This document shows positions 1 through 13,103 of a stretch of 64,000 nt of DNA, in pieces (the stretch's first letter is position 1; every line of letters starts with the position of its first letter). Made by a program: the position numbers and the translations under genes. The notes under the pieces were generated by a model, which worked only from the letters and a program-made list of their open reading frames with translations, had not been told where the DNA came from and did not search any database. The DNA comes from Vitis vinifera. Taxonomy: Eukaryota; Streptophyta; Magnoliopsida; Vitales; Vitaceae. The DNA lies in NCBI RefSeq assembly GCF_030704535.1, contig NC_081813.1, positions 5,231,001-5,295,000 on the forward strand, given 5' to 3'.

Positions 1-3000
1 AGTAGATACTGTCTAAACAATCTGCAATAAGAAGATTTGTTTATTGAGCATAGATCATTTTGGAACAGAGAAAACATGTGAAACAAATCTGGACAAGTTT
101 CTGCAACTTCACAAGTTTTTAACTTTTACCTTCCCACATTTGGATCAAATCCAATGACATAATAAGTGATGAATACCCAAACACCAACTTCAACAAATGT
201 GATGGGGATCTTGAGGAACCATGAGGGAAGAGCATATGCCCATGCAGGATAGAAGAGCAGGCCTCTTTGCTTGTAAAAGACAGGAAGTTTTAGAATGGTC
301 ATGGCAAGTTCTGACATTCCATTAAACATGACCATCATGACAGTGAAGAACAAAGCACCAGTGTAAATGTTTCCATCTTCTGTTGTGTTTTTGTGCATCT
401 CAGTTCTTAGGAAGATTGTCATTGCAATCATTGCGACTATTGTGAGCTAAAAGCAGAAATAAAAATAATAAATTACGATCAAATGTACAAAATTAAAAGC
501 CATTGTTATAAGTAACAACAATAATAATACTCACTTGGGTGAGCTTGAAAATATAGACAAATGAATTCCTCTTCATCAGCAAGTACTCTCTTGAGATGCA
601 AGCATCCAACAGTTCCTTCTTTCTAACACCATATTTTTCAGTTTTCAAAGCAGCCGGGTGGCTTTTGGTCTTGTCGAATGGAGTTGCAAGCTCATCTCCT
701 AGTTTCCGTCCAAAGTGAAATGACTGGAATGCCTCAGCAAATTCCTTGGCTGTGACAAAACTGTAAGGCTCATCTTTATGTGCCCAATACTGCTCCTGAT
801 CTTTCCTAGATGTTACCTGCAATCAATTTTAAAATTCGTGTTCTAGCTTGGTTTTTTCTAAAGAAGGGAAAAAATGAGAAGATGCCAAAAGGTACAAAGC
901 TATTAGCACTCACTTCTTGTAGGAAGTCTGCCACACCCTTCCTTTCAGGACATCTGAACCCCATGGATTCAAAAAAGTTAAGAACGTCTTCACGAGGACC
1001 CTGATAAATGATCCGGCTATCAGAGAGAAGAATGATGTCATCAAAAAGATCGTAAGTCTCAGGTGCTGGCTGGAGGAGAGAGATGAGAGCAGTCCCATTG
1101 AGAATGTGGACGGTTTGCCTGAGAGAATTTACGATTTGATAAGTTGTTGAGCTATCCAAGCCAGTAGAGATCTCATCCATGAACAGTGCCTTTGATGGTC
1201 CAACCAGCATCTCACCTATCATTCATATATTTTCAAATAATTGAACTATATTAGATTAATGAACAAAAAATATCTTCTTCTTTTTCTTTTTCCTTTTTCA
1301 TGTTAGAACACAAATTATCCTACCAGTTGTGACACGCTTCCTTTGTCCTCCAGAGATACCCCTCACCATTTCATCTCCTACCATGGTGTCTGCACAGATT
1401 TCTAGTCCCAGAATCTGTAAATTTAAGTTTAAATGAAAATAAACAAATTATGAGTTAGAACTGGATTTTCTCAGAAATCTGTATTCCATCATTGAAAGTT
1501 TTATGGTTATGATACCTTTAGTGTATAATCAGTGATCACATTCTCCTTCTGGCCTTCAGCTGCCGCTGCCTGAAATGTTAGAAACCAATAATGAAAATCT
1601 CAACAACCATTAAAGTTAGTTTGGTACATGAAGATATTCCATGGATAAGATCGACAGAACATCAAGAAAACAAAGTCAATTTGCATATCTATGTGAGAGA
1701 TCAAAATTTTCATTCTAGAGAAGACAAGTGTCCATGTTCTCCACGAAAAACAAATAGCTGATCAATTTCATTAAGTAGCTTCTGTCTCACCTTCATGAAG
1801 ACATCGATATCAGGATCGGGCTTTATATTTGCTGCTTTTTCTCTTCTTGAGAGCTCTACTAACATGTCTGCAGATAGCCAAAATAAGAGTCAATCTCCTG
1901 GCCTAGGCAAATGTCATACAACTACATCCACAACCTTCAAAAACAAAGAAAATAAAAGTGAAGGCAATGGTTTAGACTAACCATATCGATCTCCAACACC
2001 CTGGCATCTTGCAGAGAAGGCCAAGGTTTCCCGTACAGTCATTTCTCCTATATGGGTATCAAGTTGGCTTATGTAGGCGGCAGTTCTCTGGGGTACAAAC
2101 TCATTCATGCCATGACCGTTGTATGTCACTCTTCCCGTAACCTAAACAAGAAATTTCAGTTTTCAAATTGGATAAGAGATTAAAGAGCTAAAAATTGAAT
2201 ACGCATCAAAGAAGAAAAGCAATAAGAGTTTTTTTTTTTTTTTTTTTTTTTTGTCCGTTCAACCTTTAGACTGGAATCAAGCTTTCCGGACAGAGCCAAT
2301 AAGAGAGTGGTCTTTCCAGAACTTGGAGGACCCAAAAGCAACGTCATTCTGCAGAAAAAAAATATGCACAAAAAATTGAGTATTGATCTTCAGGGCATTC
2401 TAAATTTGAGAAAGGAAAAAATCATTTGATTTATCAATCAATTTTTTACTAGAAATAAATTCAAATTCTCACCTTCCGGGTTTGATGATTCCGCTAACAT
2501 CATGAAGAATGGTGAATTTCTTCTTTCTACTTGGAAGAATCCGAAGAGTGTTCAAGATATCCTTTAAAACAGAAAGAAAAATTATAATCTAAAAACAAAC
2601 TTTCCCAAGAGAGTACTTATTGATTAGCTAATGATCTGCATTTGCATTTTAGTTACCTCAATTTGATTAAAAACAGAATTAATGAATGAAGGCAAAGCTC
2701 TGCTTCCTACATGAGCTTCTGCATCAATGGTAAGATGCTCAAATCTAACTTCAATTTCGGGAAGATCAATCCCAACTCTGAAAAATGGAAGAGCCACGAA
2801 AACTCGTTATTAAAAAGTCGAAGGAAGATGTTGTTTGGTTGCAAAGAAAATATAGGAAACACTATCAGGCATACTTAAGATGAATTCTTTCTTTTCCACT
2901 GTTTTCAATGTTCAAAAAGAGGCGAGGAGCGCAAGAAAAGAAGAGAAATCGCACCTATCCATACGATTCTTGAGCTTCAACAAGAACTTCTCATTGTCCT

Positions 3001-3295
3001 CTTCAGCGATTTTCACCAACCGCTCGACTAAATTCTTCCTTTCCTGAGGCCCAAGGTTGTGTATATCAACTTCACTGGCCTCACCCTCTGATCCGATCAG
3101 CAAACCTTTCCTCAGCCGATTGTAGGTGGGAAGTTTCTCGAGGGCAGCCCATTTCAAAGCTTCCTCATCATCCTCATCCCTTGAAGAACGGGAGAAAACC
3201 TCCGCACCAGAGTTCCTCCATATGGAAGAACTGTTCTTCCTGAAACTACCACTGGCTCTACGACCACTGGCTGTATAAATTTCAGCTGTTTCCAT
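1..3295 (-). CDS. PDR-A: ABCG/PDR ABC transporter, 5' half (cut by the left window edge)
   Basis: Full-size ABCG (PDR) plasma-membrane exporters use ATP to move secondary metabolites, drugs or hormones; this substrate is unknown. Exons read on the minus strand, all GT-AG: 2955-3295, 2657-2777, 2473-2561, 2264-2348, 1982-2141, 1791-1867, 1516-1569, 1324-1414, 914-1215, 535-816, 130-446, then 1-21 (partial). They give about 646 residues: an acidic N-terminus ([20 protein letters not shown]), NBD1 Walker A GPPSSGKT, signature [12 protein letters not shown], Walker B LFMDE, then the start of TMD1. The ATG at 3293-3295 was chosen because it matches the paralogues; the open frame to 3451 begins only with GTG. 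Exon 1 is 15 bp longer than in C, D and E. No stop or frameshift is seen in the visible half. The rest lies outside the window. Confidence 0.93.
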
Positions 3296-3503
3296 TGCAA
3301 CACGAAACGAGGAACCCCCCTGCAAAACTAACCAGAACCCACCAAAACCCAGAAATTTTTCCAAAAAATCAGGAGAAGCCCAAGTTTTGATCTCTGGAGC
3401 TGAAAAAAACTCAGTCAGAGATGGGTGTCCTCCCCTCTTTTCTCTATGCACTTTGTAGTGCTAAAACCTTGTTCTATGTTAGAAAACCATGAGGAATGGA
3501 AGG

Positions 3504-3511
3504 TTTATATA
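3504..3511 (-). promoter_or_regulatory. TATA box of PDR-A
   Basis: The minus strand reads TATATAAA 209 bp upstream of the ATG. The element and its surroundings recur at the same relative place in all five units, which supports it as the core promoter. Transcription would start roughly 30 bp downstream, giving a leader of about 180 nt. Confidence 0.6.
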
Positions 3512-4862
3512 CTGATTCGAAGGACAGAATCAGAGGCGGCCTAAATGTTTCAAATTCTTACTTTAACATTTTCACAATTCTCCGCTATCTTGTTTGTCAA
3601 GTAAATGGAAAAGTGAATTATTAAATGTTGTCCTAACCGCCAAACTAACTAACTTTCCCGGGCGAAACTAACGAACCCTCCTGAATTCCAAATGTAAAAC
3701 ATTTATGGCATCTTGTCTATACTCTTGTTTAATGATATGATACTTTGGGTTTAGTTTGCCTAAATTAATAATGTAAGTTAATTTTTAACATTTCATTTAT
3801 AGTCTAATTTGATGTTGATATATTGAATTTGGATTACTTCTTTTAATCTCGGAATTTATTAGGATTAGATTGGAGTTGAGTTAAGAGGCCTCGAGTTGAT
3901 TTAAATTATATTCAAGGAAAGAGTTAAGTAAACTTTAATAAGTGAACGATGAAATCTTTTATTTCTAAATTATATGTAATATGATAAAATATATGTCTCA
4001 TTATTACGAGTTAATAAGTTACACGATGAATTCATCAACTAATTTTTATGTAAAAGTAGAATATCTTATACAAAATGTATGGATTTACCTTATATCTTTA
4101 AAATTTATTTTTAAAAATTCTCGTGACATCATTACATATGTAAGCTTGATTAATTTTAATGAATAGTAAATTTATCAAAAATTAAATAAATGTATAGTCA
4201 ATTCTAAGTTAGTCATTATTTTATTAAAGCTAAAAATATTTTAAAATTTTCAAAATCAAGGCTTCAATAACTCACAACTTTAAATAAATATATATATATT
4301 TAATAAAATATCAATTACAAAGTTATAAAAAAGTTCATTTTATTATGTTTTTATTATATATAGTAGAATTTAAATAAAATTAATTACAAATTAAAAAATA
4401 ATAATTTTTTATTAAAGCTTTTTTGGGGGGCTAATTTTCTTTACTCTTTTTTTTTTTTTTAATTCCTAAGATGTGGGATGAGAAGGACCCAAAATTAATT
4501 AGATCATTATCCAAATTATTTTTATTTTTAAAGAATAAAAACATTATAAATGGTTAGAATCCAACCTTCTAGAAAGAAATGAAAGACTAGCAAATAAATC
4601 ATACTAAATCCAACAACTAATTAAAGTCTCTTCTCAATTTATTTTTGGATTTATTTTCATTTAAAAATAGTAACCACATAAAACATAGGCCAAATATATT
4701 CTAAAAATAGGTTGATTTCTCACACGTGTAGAAGAAAGGGTACGGGTGGCCATGATCATGGGATAGACATGATTGACTTTCAAAAGCTTAAAAAGAAAAT
4801 GACTTTCAAAAGCTGCTAATGACTCCATGATACATGGGATATGAATTGTTAAAGATTGTCAC

Positions 4863-5085
4863 AACTGCCCCTTTTGACCCTTCAAATTACTTCCACAGTC
4901 CATCACTTTGCAGCTTTCTTGACCCTTGTTTACCAAGTAACCCAATAGGCATAAGAATTATTGGAGGTTGGCCCAACAGCCCCTTTTGACCCTTCAAATG
5001 GCTGACACAGTCAACATTTTCAGCTTTACTCACCCTTCTCAACCAAGCAAGCAACTCACTAGGAATAGGAATTATCAAATTAAGT
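4863..5085. repeat. Tandem duplication, about 110-bp unit, two diverged copies
   Basis: Both copies carry the string GCCCCTTTTGACCCTTCAAAT, followed by related CAGTC, CAGCTTT and GACCC/CACCC blocks. The copies start near 4863 and 4973. This tract also makes an open frame on the minus strand (4887-5135) that has no recognisable protein similarity. Confidence 0.6.
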
Positions 5086-5400
5086 AACTTTGCCACAAGC
5101 AGCCCCAACCCCACCCCCAACCCCCCACCCAACATATTTTTTTGGCAATTTTTGTTAAATCTAATTTAATATTTTGATATTTGGATTACCTAAATTAGAA
5201 ATGTAAGTTAATTTTTAGAATTTTGTTTGTAGTCTAATTTAATGTTGATTAAACTCGAGTAAGTTCAAATTAGGATTAAATCTATTTAAGGATGGTGTTA
5301 AACAAATGAGGAAACCTAAACCTTAATTAAGTGGGTTATTAGAAAAAATATTATGGTATTAATTATTGCATGAATTTGTATGGCTTAAAATTAGTTAATA

Positions 5401-5541
5401 ATACCCCCTCATTATTATTCAATAAAAGTGGCCAATTCTATGGTAAAGAATAAAAATATTAAAAACATTAGATACCCCTCATTATTATTCAATAAAAGTG
5501 GCCAATTCTATGATAAAGAATAAAAATATTAAAAACATTAG
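5401..5541. repeat. Tandem duplication, about 70-bp unit, two near-identical copies
   Basis: The blocks 5401-5471 and 5472-5541 differ by about one base and one C of a C-run. Each starts with ATACCCC and ends with AAAAACATTAG. The high identity suggests recent slippage or unequal exchange. No coding content. Confidence 0.85.
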
Positions 5542-8192
5542 TAAAAGATGTTTTAGACTTTACTAAAAAAAATTAAGTTAAAAGACTTTTTCAAAAGAAT
5601 TTTAAAAAGTATTTAAACTCCCCACTAAGATATTTTTAATAAATCATTTGTTTTTTGTTTACCAAATGGAAATTTGAATTATTAAATGTTATCTAACTGC
5701 TAGACAAATTAATAACTTGTTTGACAATTATTTTTTGAGAAGTGTTTTTTGTTTTTATCTTTAGATTGTTTTCACTTATTTTTTTAAATTTGTTTAAAAA
5801 AATAATTATACAGAAGAATGATTAAAAATAAAGTATTAAATATAAAAAAAAATCATTTTTAAAAAACATTAAAAACTATTTTAAAATATTTTAAATTCTC
5901 AAACAAACTTTTATTTTACAAAAAAATAAAAAATAATTTTCAAAAATTGTTCTTAAAAACTATTTTTAAAAATTATTTTTTAACACAATTACAAAACAGA
6001 TCATAACTTTCTTTGCCTAAGTGCAAATCTACCTAAATTGTAAATGTAAAATACTTTTTGGCAATTTATTTATAATTTAATTTTAAGATTCCACACTTTG
6101 GGTTTTGGATTACCACTTTTAATCTCCCAACTTTTTAGAGTAGGATTGGATTAGCTAAATTTGACTCAATGCTTAGAGTTAGGTCCCGGGTGGTTTTTGA
6201 CTGGCTCATACTCTCCTAAATTATAAATGTAAGTACATCTTTGGGTTCATTTCCTTCTTTTTTTTTTTTTTTTTCAAAAACAAAATATCTTATATGAAAA
6301 AAAAAAAAAAAGAATTCTTGTATAAAAGCTAGTTATATACCTTGTATAAAAATTTAAGTAATTTTACTCCCACAAATTTTCTAGGTTTTGAAAAGAATTT
6401 TTAGAAATACAAGGTAAATTTTAACTTTTTATATAAAAGTTCTTATATTTTATATAGAAATTTTTATTTTTAAATATAAAAAATAAAAAATAAAAAATGT
6501 ATCTAATCACCACCTAAATTATTTTTCACCATTTTTTTTATACTATAATCTAATGTTTATGATCCAAATCTAGTGTTTGTAGTTGAGTTTGTATTAAAGT
6601 TTAGTCAACGTATTCATGGATGAAGCTAAACTAATGGCAGAAACTTTATTTAAGTGAGCAATTAGAACAATTATGAGGGTAATAAATAATTGATAAATTT
6701 TCAAAATTTAAAATTTGTTAACAATTCCCCTCATTATTATCAAAAATATATATACAATTATAGAGGTTAATTATAAAAAAGAAAGAAAATATATGATATA
6801 TCAAATTGAATAAAAATAATATCAAACATATTGGTTAAGATATTTTAGTTTTTCTAAAAAACATCCAAAAAATTAAAAGGTTTTTTTCAAAAGAATTAAA
6901 AAATAGTTGAAATTTTCAATAAGAAATTTCTAATAATTTTGTTTTAACAAAAAAAAAATCCTAAAAATATTTTTTTTTTAAAAAATTCAACAATTCCACT
7001 TATAAATTTCTTCTATTTTTCAAATAGCTAAAGATAAATTGACTGAGAAAACTATTTTTTTTTATGAAGTATATATAATATAGTAAAAATATCATATTAA
7101 GTTATATAATTTTTATAATTAAAGTTAAATTCAAATTCTCATGATATGAGTCATTATGTAGGATTAAATGAGATTTGATATGATGATACTTATAAAATCG
7201 ATGATTGATATTCAAATGTTTCTTTTTAAAACAAATTGATTTAACTCTATAAATGATACCACCACCCATATAAATTAATATTAATTACAAACTTCCATAA
7301 TACAAATCATTGCATAGGATTAGATTTATTAAAAATTAAATAACATATAAATTTATATAGCTTTGTAGTAAATTCTAAATTAGTGATTATTTGATTAAAT
7401 CTAAAAAATAAAAATAAAATGACCAAATCAATCTGCAAAAAATTCACCACTCAAAATAATTTAATAAAATTTCAAATACTAATAGAATTTTTTGAGGGAT
7501 GACGTTTAGAAAAATCAAATTTAGCTTTTTCTATTTGAAAAAACCTCATTTTCAAGGGAAGACATTATTAAATCCTCCTTGATGATGGTAAAGCTAGGGA
7601 AAGAAAAAGAAACAACAAATCTTAATATGATGTTTCAAGGAACCCTTTCTTCAATGAAGCAAACTAGTTTTATGGGGCCTAATTGACTGGAAGTTCTTAT
7701 TTTCATTTGTCCAAATAAAGAAATATTCAGAAACTGAAAATCTTCTTTCCTCTCACAATTCTGAACAATCAAAGCAACTATTAATAAAAAACACTGAGAA
7801 TATGACAGATTTTGAACTTAATATCATCTCGATTCACCTACTCAAGAAATTTGATGAGTTTTTGAGCTTGGAAGAGTCAGGTCAAATCCACATGTCTGAA
7901 AATTTGGAAGGCAGTGATTCTACAATTCAAAGTATAACTGCTTCATTTGGATATGATCATCAGGATACCACTGTATGAGCACCAAACTTTCTTACATTGA
8001 ATGAGTTGAATACTAGGAAAACTGAACTAACTCTTTTCATGGGTCAATCATATAACTAGAAATGGGATCTGTAAGTGCAGTCATGGAACTGCTGGAAGCC
8101 TTGAAATACCTCTGAACTTTCTGAAGAAGGTCAAAACTTTTCTTTTTGCTAGCTCAAGTCTAAATTTAATAGCATTTCAAACCCTGCCCCGT

Positions 8193-11184
8193 CATACATT
8201 TGTGTCAAGTAGTCTGTCTTTGATATCTCCAAACTCTGCTGTAACCAATCCATACAAAGTTCATGCAACCGGACATGCCCAATAATACCATCTCCACCAC
8301 ACAGGAATCCTCTGCATTCATCATGGAAGAAATGCAACAAAATGAGACAGTTTCGTATCCATGTGCTAAACAAAGTTCCAATTTAAAGAATTATGGGTTG
8401 AGAGCACTAACAGTCCGTGGGACGATAAAACCTGAGAAGAGGTTCCATAATGCATAAAATGCTACAGCAATGATGGCAGCAATATGTTGATTTGTTGTGG
8501 CAGCCACAGCCATCATGCCAAAAAAGGTAAAGTATAATTGGCTGAAGAACGTAAAAAACAAATACCAGAAGAACTTAGCAGCTGTCCATTCAAATCCAAT
8601 CATTGCATAAACTATAGCACCATACACCACAGCTTGTGAAAAGACACATGGTATCTCAACTAAAGCCTGAAACAAGAGATGAATTTTGATTAATAAAACC
8701 CATAAAGCATTAGAGACATACAAAGTCTAAAGCATAAGAAAACTTGTTACCTGTGCAAAGGCTTATGGCACGGATGAATACATTCCTGCAGCTCTTTCTC
8801 TGTAAAAGACTGTCTATTTCAACTGCCACGACTGGTTGCACCAATTGGCCATTCTGAAACCCAAGGAAGATAACAGCAGCTACATAGAGCCCATTGCATT
8901 AGAAAGATCTCGTTGCCTTGTTCTGCATTTTCCCATGTGAAGTAAAAATTGAAGTTGATTTGGAGAAGCATACTGAGTTCTCAAAATTCTTAACTTACTT
9001 CAAGTTACCTTTGGGTGCCGAGATCCCAGAACATGGTTCCAAACATCAAGGCTATGAAAGTTGTGAAGAAAAATCTCACTGCCGTGTATGGTGGATTGCG
9101 CCAGTATGACCAACATTGTTTCCATAAGCATGCCATACATTGGGTGAAGAAGGGCTGGGAGTATTGATTAGGGAAATAGAGGTCCTTAGAACTAGGGGTA
9201 GGTTGGCTCAATTCTTTAATTAAATCTTTGTTTCTCCTGAAACATATGCCACATCTTAGAAAAGGCTTCAACAACAAATTCAAGCCTGCATGATGAACAT
9301 TGAGATGGCTGTATATGACATTTCAATATCATAAAGCATTCGGATATCCTATAGTTAAATCACCTGTATATGTCTGAGTTTTTGTATATTTCAGTGAAAT
9401 TCACCCCCAAGATTAATTCTTGTGCAGAAATGGTAACTTCCAACATCTTTGATTTTTCCTACTCCTCCAATTCCCTAAATGAAAGCGAGTCACATGTATT
9501 AGTAAGCACTTGATATGAATTAACTCAAACTAAAGTATTTTGCTTATAGCTTTTACTTTATCATGGCAGCATACCTCAAAATACTTTATCAGATGAGAAG
9601 AATGTCTACCCAGTGGTCCCACATATATTTCTTGTCCTCCACTAAAAGCAAACAGCTCAAATTCTGCAAAACTGGTGAAAATTTCACACAGTAGCTTCTG
9701 TCTCACCTTCATGAAGGCATCGATATCAGGATCAGGCATAATATTTGCTGCTTTCTCTCTTCTTGAGAGCTCTGCTAACATGTCTGCAGATAGCCAAAAA
9801 AAAGTGTCAATCTCCTGGCCCATGCAAATGTCATACAACTACATTCACAACCTTCAAAAACAAAGAAAATAAAAGTGAAGGCAATGGTTTAGACTAACCA
9901 TATCGATCTCCAACACCCTGGCATCTTGCAGAGAAGGTCAAGGTTTCCCGTACAGTCATTTCTCCTATATGGGTATCAAGTTGGCTTATGTAGGCGGCAG
10001 TTCTCTGGGGTACAAACTCATTCATGCCGTGACCCTTGTATGTCACCCTTCCCGCAACCTAAACAAGAAATTTCAGCTTTCAAATTGGATATGAGATTAA
10101 AGAGCTAAAAAGTGAATATTCATCAAAGAACAAAAGCAATAGAACTTTCTTTTTTTTTTTTTTTTTTTTTTTCAATTCAACCTTTAGACTAGAATCAAGG
10201 ATTCCGTACAAATCCAATAAGAGAGTGGTCTTTTCAGAACTTGGAGGACCCAAAAGCAACGTCATTCTGCAGAGAGAAAAAATGCACAAAAAATTGAATA
10301 CGGATCTTCAGGGCATTCTAAATTTGAGAAAATAAAAATTCATTTGTTTTATCAATCAATTTTTTACTAGAAATAAATTCTTATTCTCACCTTCGGGGTC
10401 TGATGATTCCGCTAACATCATGAAGAATAGTGAATTTCTTCTTTCTACTTGGAAGAATCCGAAGGGTGTTCAAGATATCCTTTAAAACAGAAAGAAAAAT
10501 TATAATCTAAAGACAAACTTACCTAAGAGAATATTTGTTGCTTAGTTAGTGATCTGTCTTTGCATTTTAGTTACCTCAATTTTATTAAAAGCAGAATTAA
10601 TGAATGAAGGCAAAGCTCTGCTTCCTACATAAGCTTCTGCATCAATGGTAAGATGCTCAAATCTAACTTCAATTTCGGGAAGATCAATTCCAACTCTGAA
10701 AAATGGAAGGGACATGAAAACCCATTATTAAGAAGTCAAAGGAAGATGCTGTTTGGTTGAGAAGAAAATGTAGGAAACACTGTCAGGCATATTTAAGTTG
10801 AATTCTTTCTTATCCACTATTTTCACTTTTCAATGTTCAAAAAGCGGCAAGGAACGCAAGAAAAGAGGAGAAACCGCACCTATCAATACGATTCTTGAGC
10901 TTCAACAAGAACTTCTCATTGTCCTCATCGGCGATTTTCACCAACCGCTCCACTAAACTCTTCTTTTCCTGAAGCCCAAGGTTTTGTATATCAACTTCAC
11001 TGACCTCACCCTCTGATCCCAGCAGCAAACCTTTCCTTAACCGATTGTAGGTGGGGAGTTTCTCGAGTGCGGCCCATTTCAAAGCTTCCTTGTCATCCTC
11101 ACCCCTCGAAGATTGGGTGAAAATCTCAACATCAGGGGTCCTCCATCTCATAGAACCGGCTCTACGAGTTTCAGGAGTCGACAT
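8193..11184 (-). pseudogene. PDR-B: deletion pseudogene of an ABCG/PDR transporter
   Basis: Exons 1-6 are present with correct splice sites (10880-11184, 10575-10695, 10391-10479, 10182-10266, 9899-10058, 9707-9783). Intron 6 then runs directly into the middle of exon 19 (9575 to about 9650), so the rest of NBD1, all TMD1 and most of NBD2 are gone. Exons 20-23 follow (9364 to about 9474, 9009-9236, 8751-8922, 8412-8666), then a truncated exon 24 (about 8193-8311). Further lesions: Walker A reads GPPSSEKT (catalytic-loop Gly to Glu); exon 20 has a 23-bp deletion; exon 22 has a compensating +1/-1 pair and a TAA at 8763-8765; exon 24 has Trp to TGA at 8261-8263 and lacks the C-terminus. It cannot encode a transporter, though its promoter and first exons look usable, so transcripts are possible. 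Confidence 0.95.
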
Positions 11185-11351
11185 TGCAACCAGAAAGGAA
11201 GAACTCTCCTGTAAAACCAAAAAGAACCCACCAAAACCCAGAAACCTTTCCGAAGAATATAAGCTCCTTTCTTCTCTCTTAGTACGATGCTTTGTCTTGT
11301 TCCATTGCTGCTACTTTGCTCTGCACTGGAATAAACATATAGAATGGAAGG

Positions 11352-11358
11352 TTTATAT
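11352..11358 (-). promoter_or_regulatory. TATA-like box of pseudogene PDR-B
   Basis: The minus strand reads ATATAAA 168 bp upstream of the ATG, in the same GGAAGGTTTATAT context as the other units. It is one base shorter than the TATATAAA of A, C, D and E. It may still drive transcription of the dead gene. Confidence 0.45.
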
Positions 11359-11359
11359 G

Positions 11360-13103
11360 GTGATTGGTAGGACAGAAAATGAAGCGGCTCAAAAGATTCG
11401 AAACTGGTTTATTTTCCTGTGATTCTTAGAAAATTGGCGGGGGAAAATTGACCATAGAGGAGTCTGCACAATGACTCCGTAATAATGTGCACATGCCACC
11501 ATCTTTACCTTTCACAGTTCATAATTACTTCCTATATTAAGACTTTCACGGTTCATCTCACACTCCCTATTTAACAAAAAATTTATATTTTTCTAAATAA
11601 ATGATAAAAATAAAAAATAAAAAATAAAAAATAAAAGAAAAATAAATTTATAATCTAAACACTCAAATGATATTTTAGACTAATGAAAAATAAAGAACCT
11701 AAATATTCAATAACATTCTCCTCTATTAAGCCATAAGCTTAGAATCTTAAAACAAATTACTCTAAGGCTATGTTTGGTTATCATAAAATTTGAAGGAAAA
11801 TGCAAGGGAAAGAAAATGCAAAAGAAAAATAGAATGAAAGAAAATAAAAAATAGATTAAAAGTTGATAATTTTTTTTATTACTTTAAACTTATTTTATTT
11901 ATTTTAACTCATCAATACAAAGATTGAATAATTTAAAAATACATAAGTTTTTAATTAGTTTTAATTGTATTTGATTTTCTTTTATATTTTTTATAGGACA
12001 ATCAAACATGAAAAAATCATTTTCCTATGCATTTTTTTTCTTTCCTTAGTATTTTCCAGAAACCAAACATAACCTAAAAATATTTTTTAGAGTTGTGTAT
12101 TTCAAAAAGAATGGGATTGCTTCTTTTTTTTTTTCATTTTAAGTCTTAAATTACTTTAAAATTTAAAATCAAAATATAAAAAATTTTATTTTTTACATTA
12201 AGATAAATTTATCTTATACAAAGTAACAAGTTAATAAACAAATAGTTTTAAAACGACTTAAGTCTTAACACAATTAAGTATTATTTTAAAATTAAACAAT
12301 AAAAAAACCATCACCTTACAAATAAGATTTAAGTGGGTTTTACCATTCAAAATTGCTTGAAATCTAAGAGGTTATTTGTTTTTTAAACTTAAATCTTAAA
12401 GCTAATTGCTTTAAAATTTATTATAAAAATAAAAATAAAATAAAATAAAAACTTTTGTTGTTAAGACAAAATTTTATTTTAAAAATGATAAACTAAAAAA
12501 TAATTTCAAAAATGACTTCGATCTTAAAGCAACCCTTTCTATTAGGATTCCATGTCTATCCTAATTAAAATTAATAATTAACTTGATTTTCAGTAAGATT
12601 ATATCGATATTAACCGATATTATTTTCTAATAAAAGTATTTATGAAAGCACAAACACATTTATGCTTCAAAAAATGGAAAACATTTTTTAGTATTTACAA
12701 CTATATTTACAAAATAGTTGGATTCCTCACATCCTTTCAAACACACTGCAGGTACAAATTTAGAATCCTCACATGCTTTCAAACAAACTATAGGTGCAAA
12801 TTTAGAATCCTCACATGCTTTCAAACAAACTCTAGGTGCAAATTTAGAAGTTGTTGCCATAAGAGATTTTCAAATTTAATTTTTTTCCTTTTTCATAAGG
12901 AAAAAACCTAGGTACTAAATTTGTAGATACCAACTTTGTCTATCCACATAAAAATATTCCAAATATATTTAAAAAAAAATTGGAGTCCTCACATAAAGTC
13001 ATCTTGAACAAAGGGTACTGCAACTTTTTGGGCTGTCTTAATTATCTTGAGTTAAATGGTATAGTGTTTAAGAATGTGGACCCGAGACACGAATAATTAG
13101 AGT
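11360..13103. other. Intergenic DNA upstream of PDR-B, no gene seen
   Basis: AT-rich sequence with no recognisable protein. It does not match the upstream DNA of the C, D and E units by eye, so PDR-B has a different upstream context. A 42-bp tandem repeat at 12721-12846 is listed separately. Confidence 0.6.
12721..12846. repeat. Three tandem copies of a 42-bp unit
   Basis: Copies lie at 12721-12762, 12763-12804 and 12805-12846; each starts GA(A/T)TCCTCACAT and ends GCAAATTTA or similar. Since 42 is a multiple of three, the repeat keeps both strands open and produces the repetitive frames 12642-12911 (+) and 12660-12860 (-), which are not genes. Confidence 0.85.

Larger units (their letters stand above)
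3520..8190. other. Intergenic DNA between PDR-A and PDR-B, no gene seen
   Basis: Very AT-rich sequence with homopolymer A/T runs, two short tandem duplications (listed separately) and a C-rich tract at 5101-5131. No open frame here resembles a known protein. From about 7500 leftward of PDR-B it matches the 3' flank of PDR-C at 17180-17830, so that part is the downstream end of the PDR repeat unit. Confidence 0.7.

Noticed and set aside
3296..3451. In-frame 52-codon upstream extension of PDR-A
   Set aside because: The open frame begins with GTG, not ATG, the paralogues have no counterpart, and the ATG at 3295 aligns with their starts. It is leader sequence.
12721..12846. Regularly spaced short repeats as a possible CRISPR array
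   Set aside because: The repeats are contiguous with no variable spacers, and the context is a plant nuclear genome.
12642..12911. Open frames on both strands with a repeating FRILTCFQTN-like peptide
   Set aside because: Produced by the 42-bp tandem repeat, whose length is a multiple of three; no start context or similarity.
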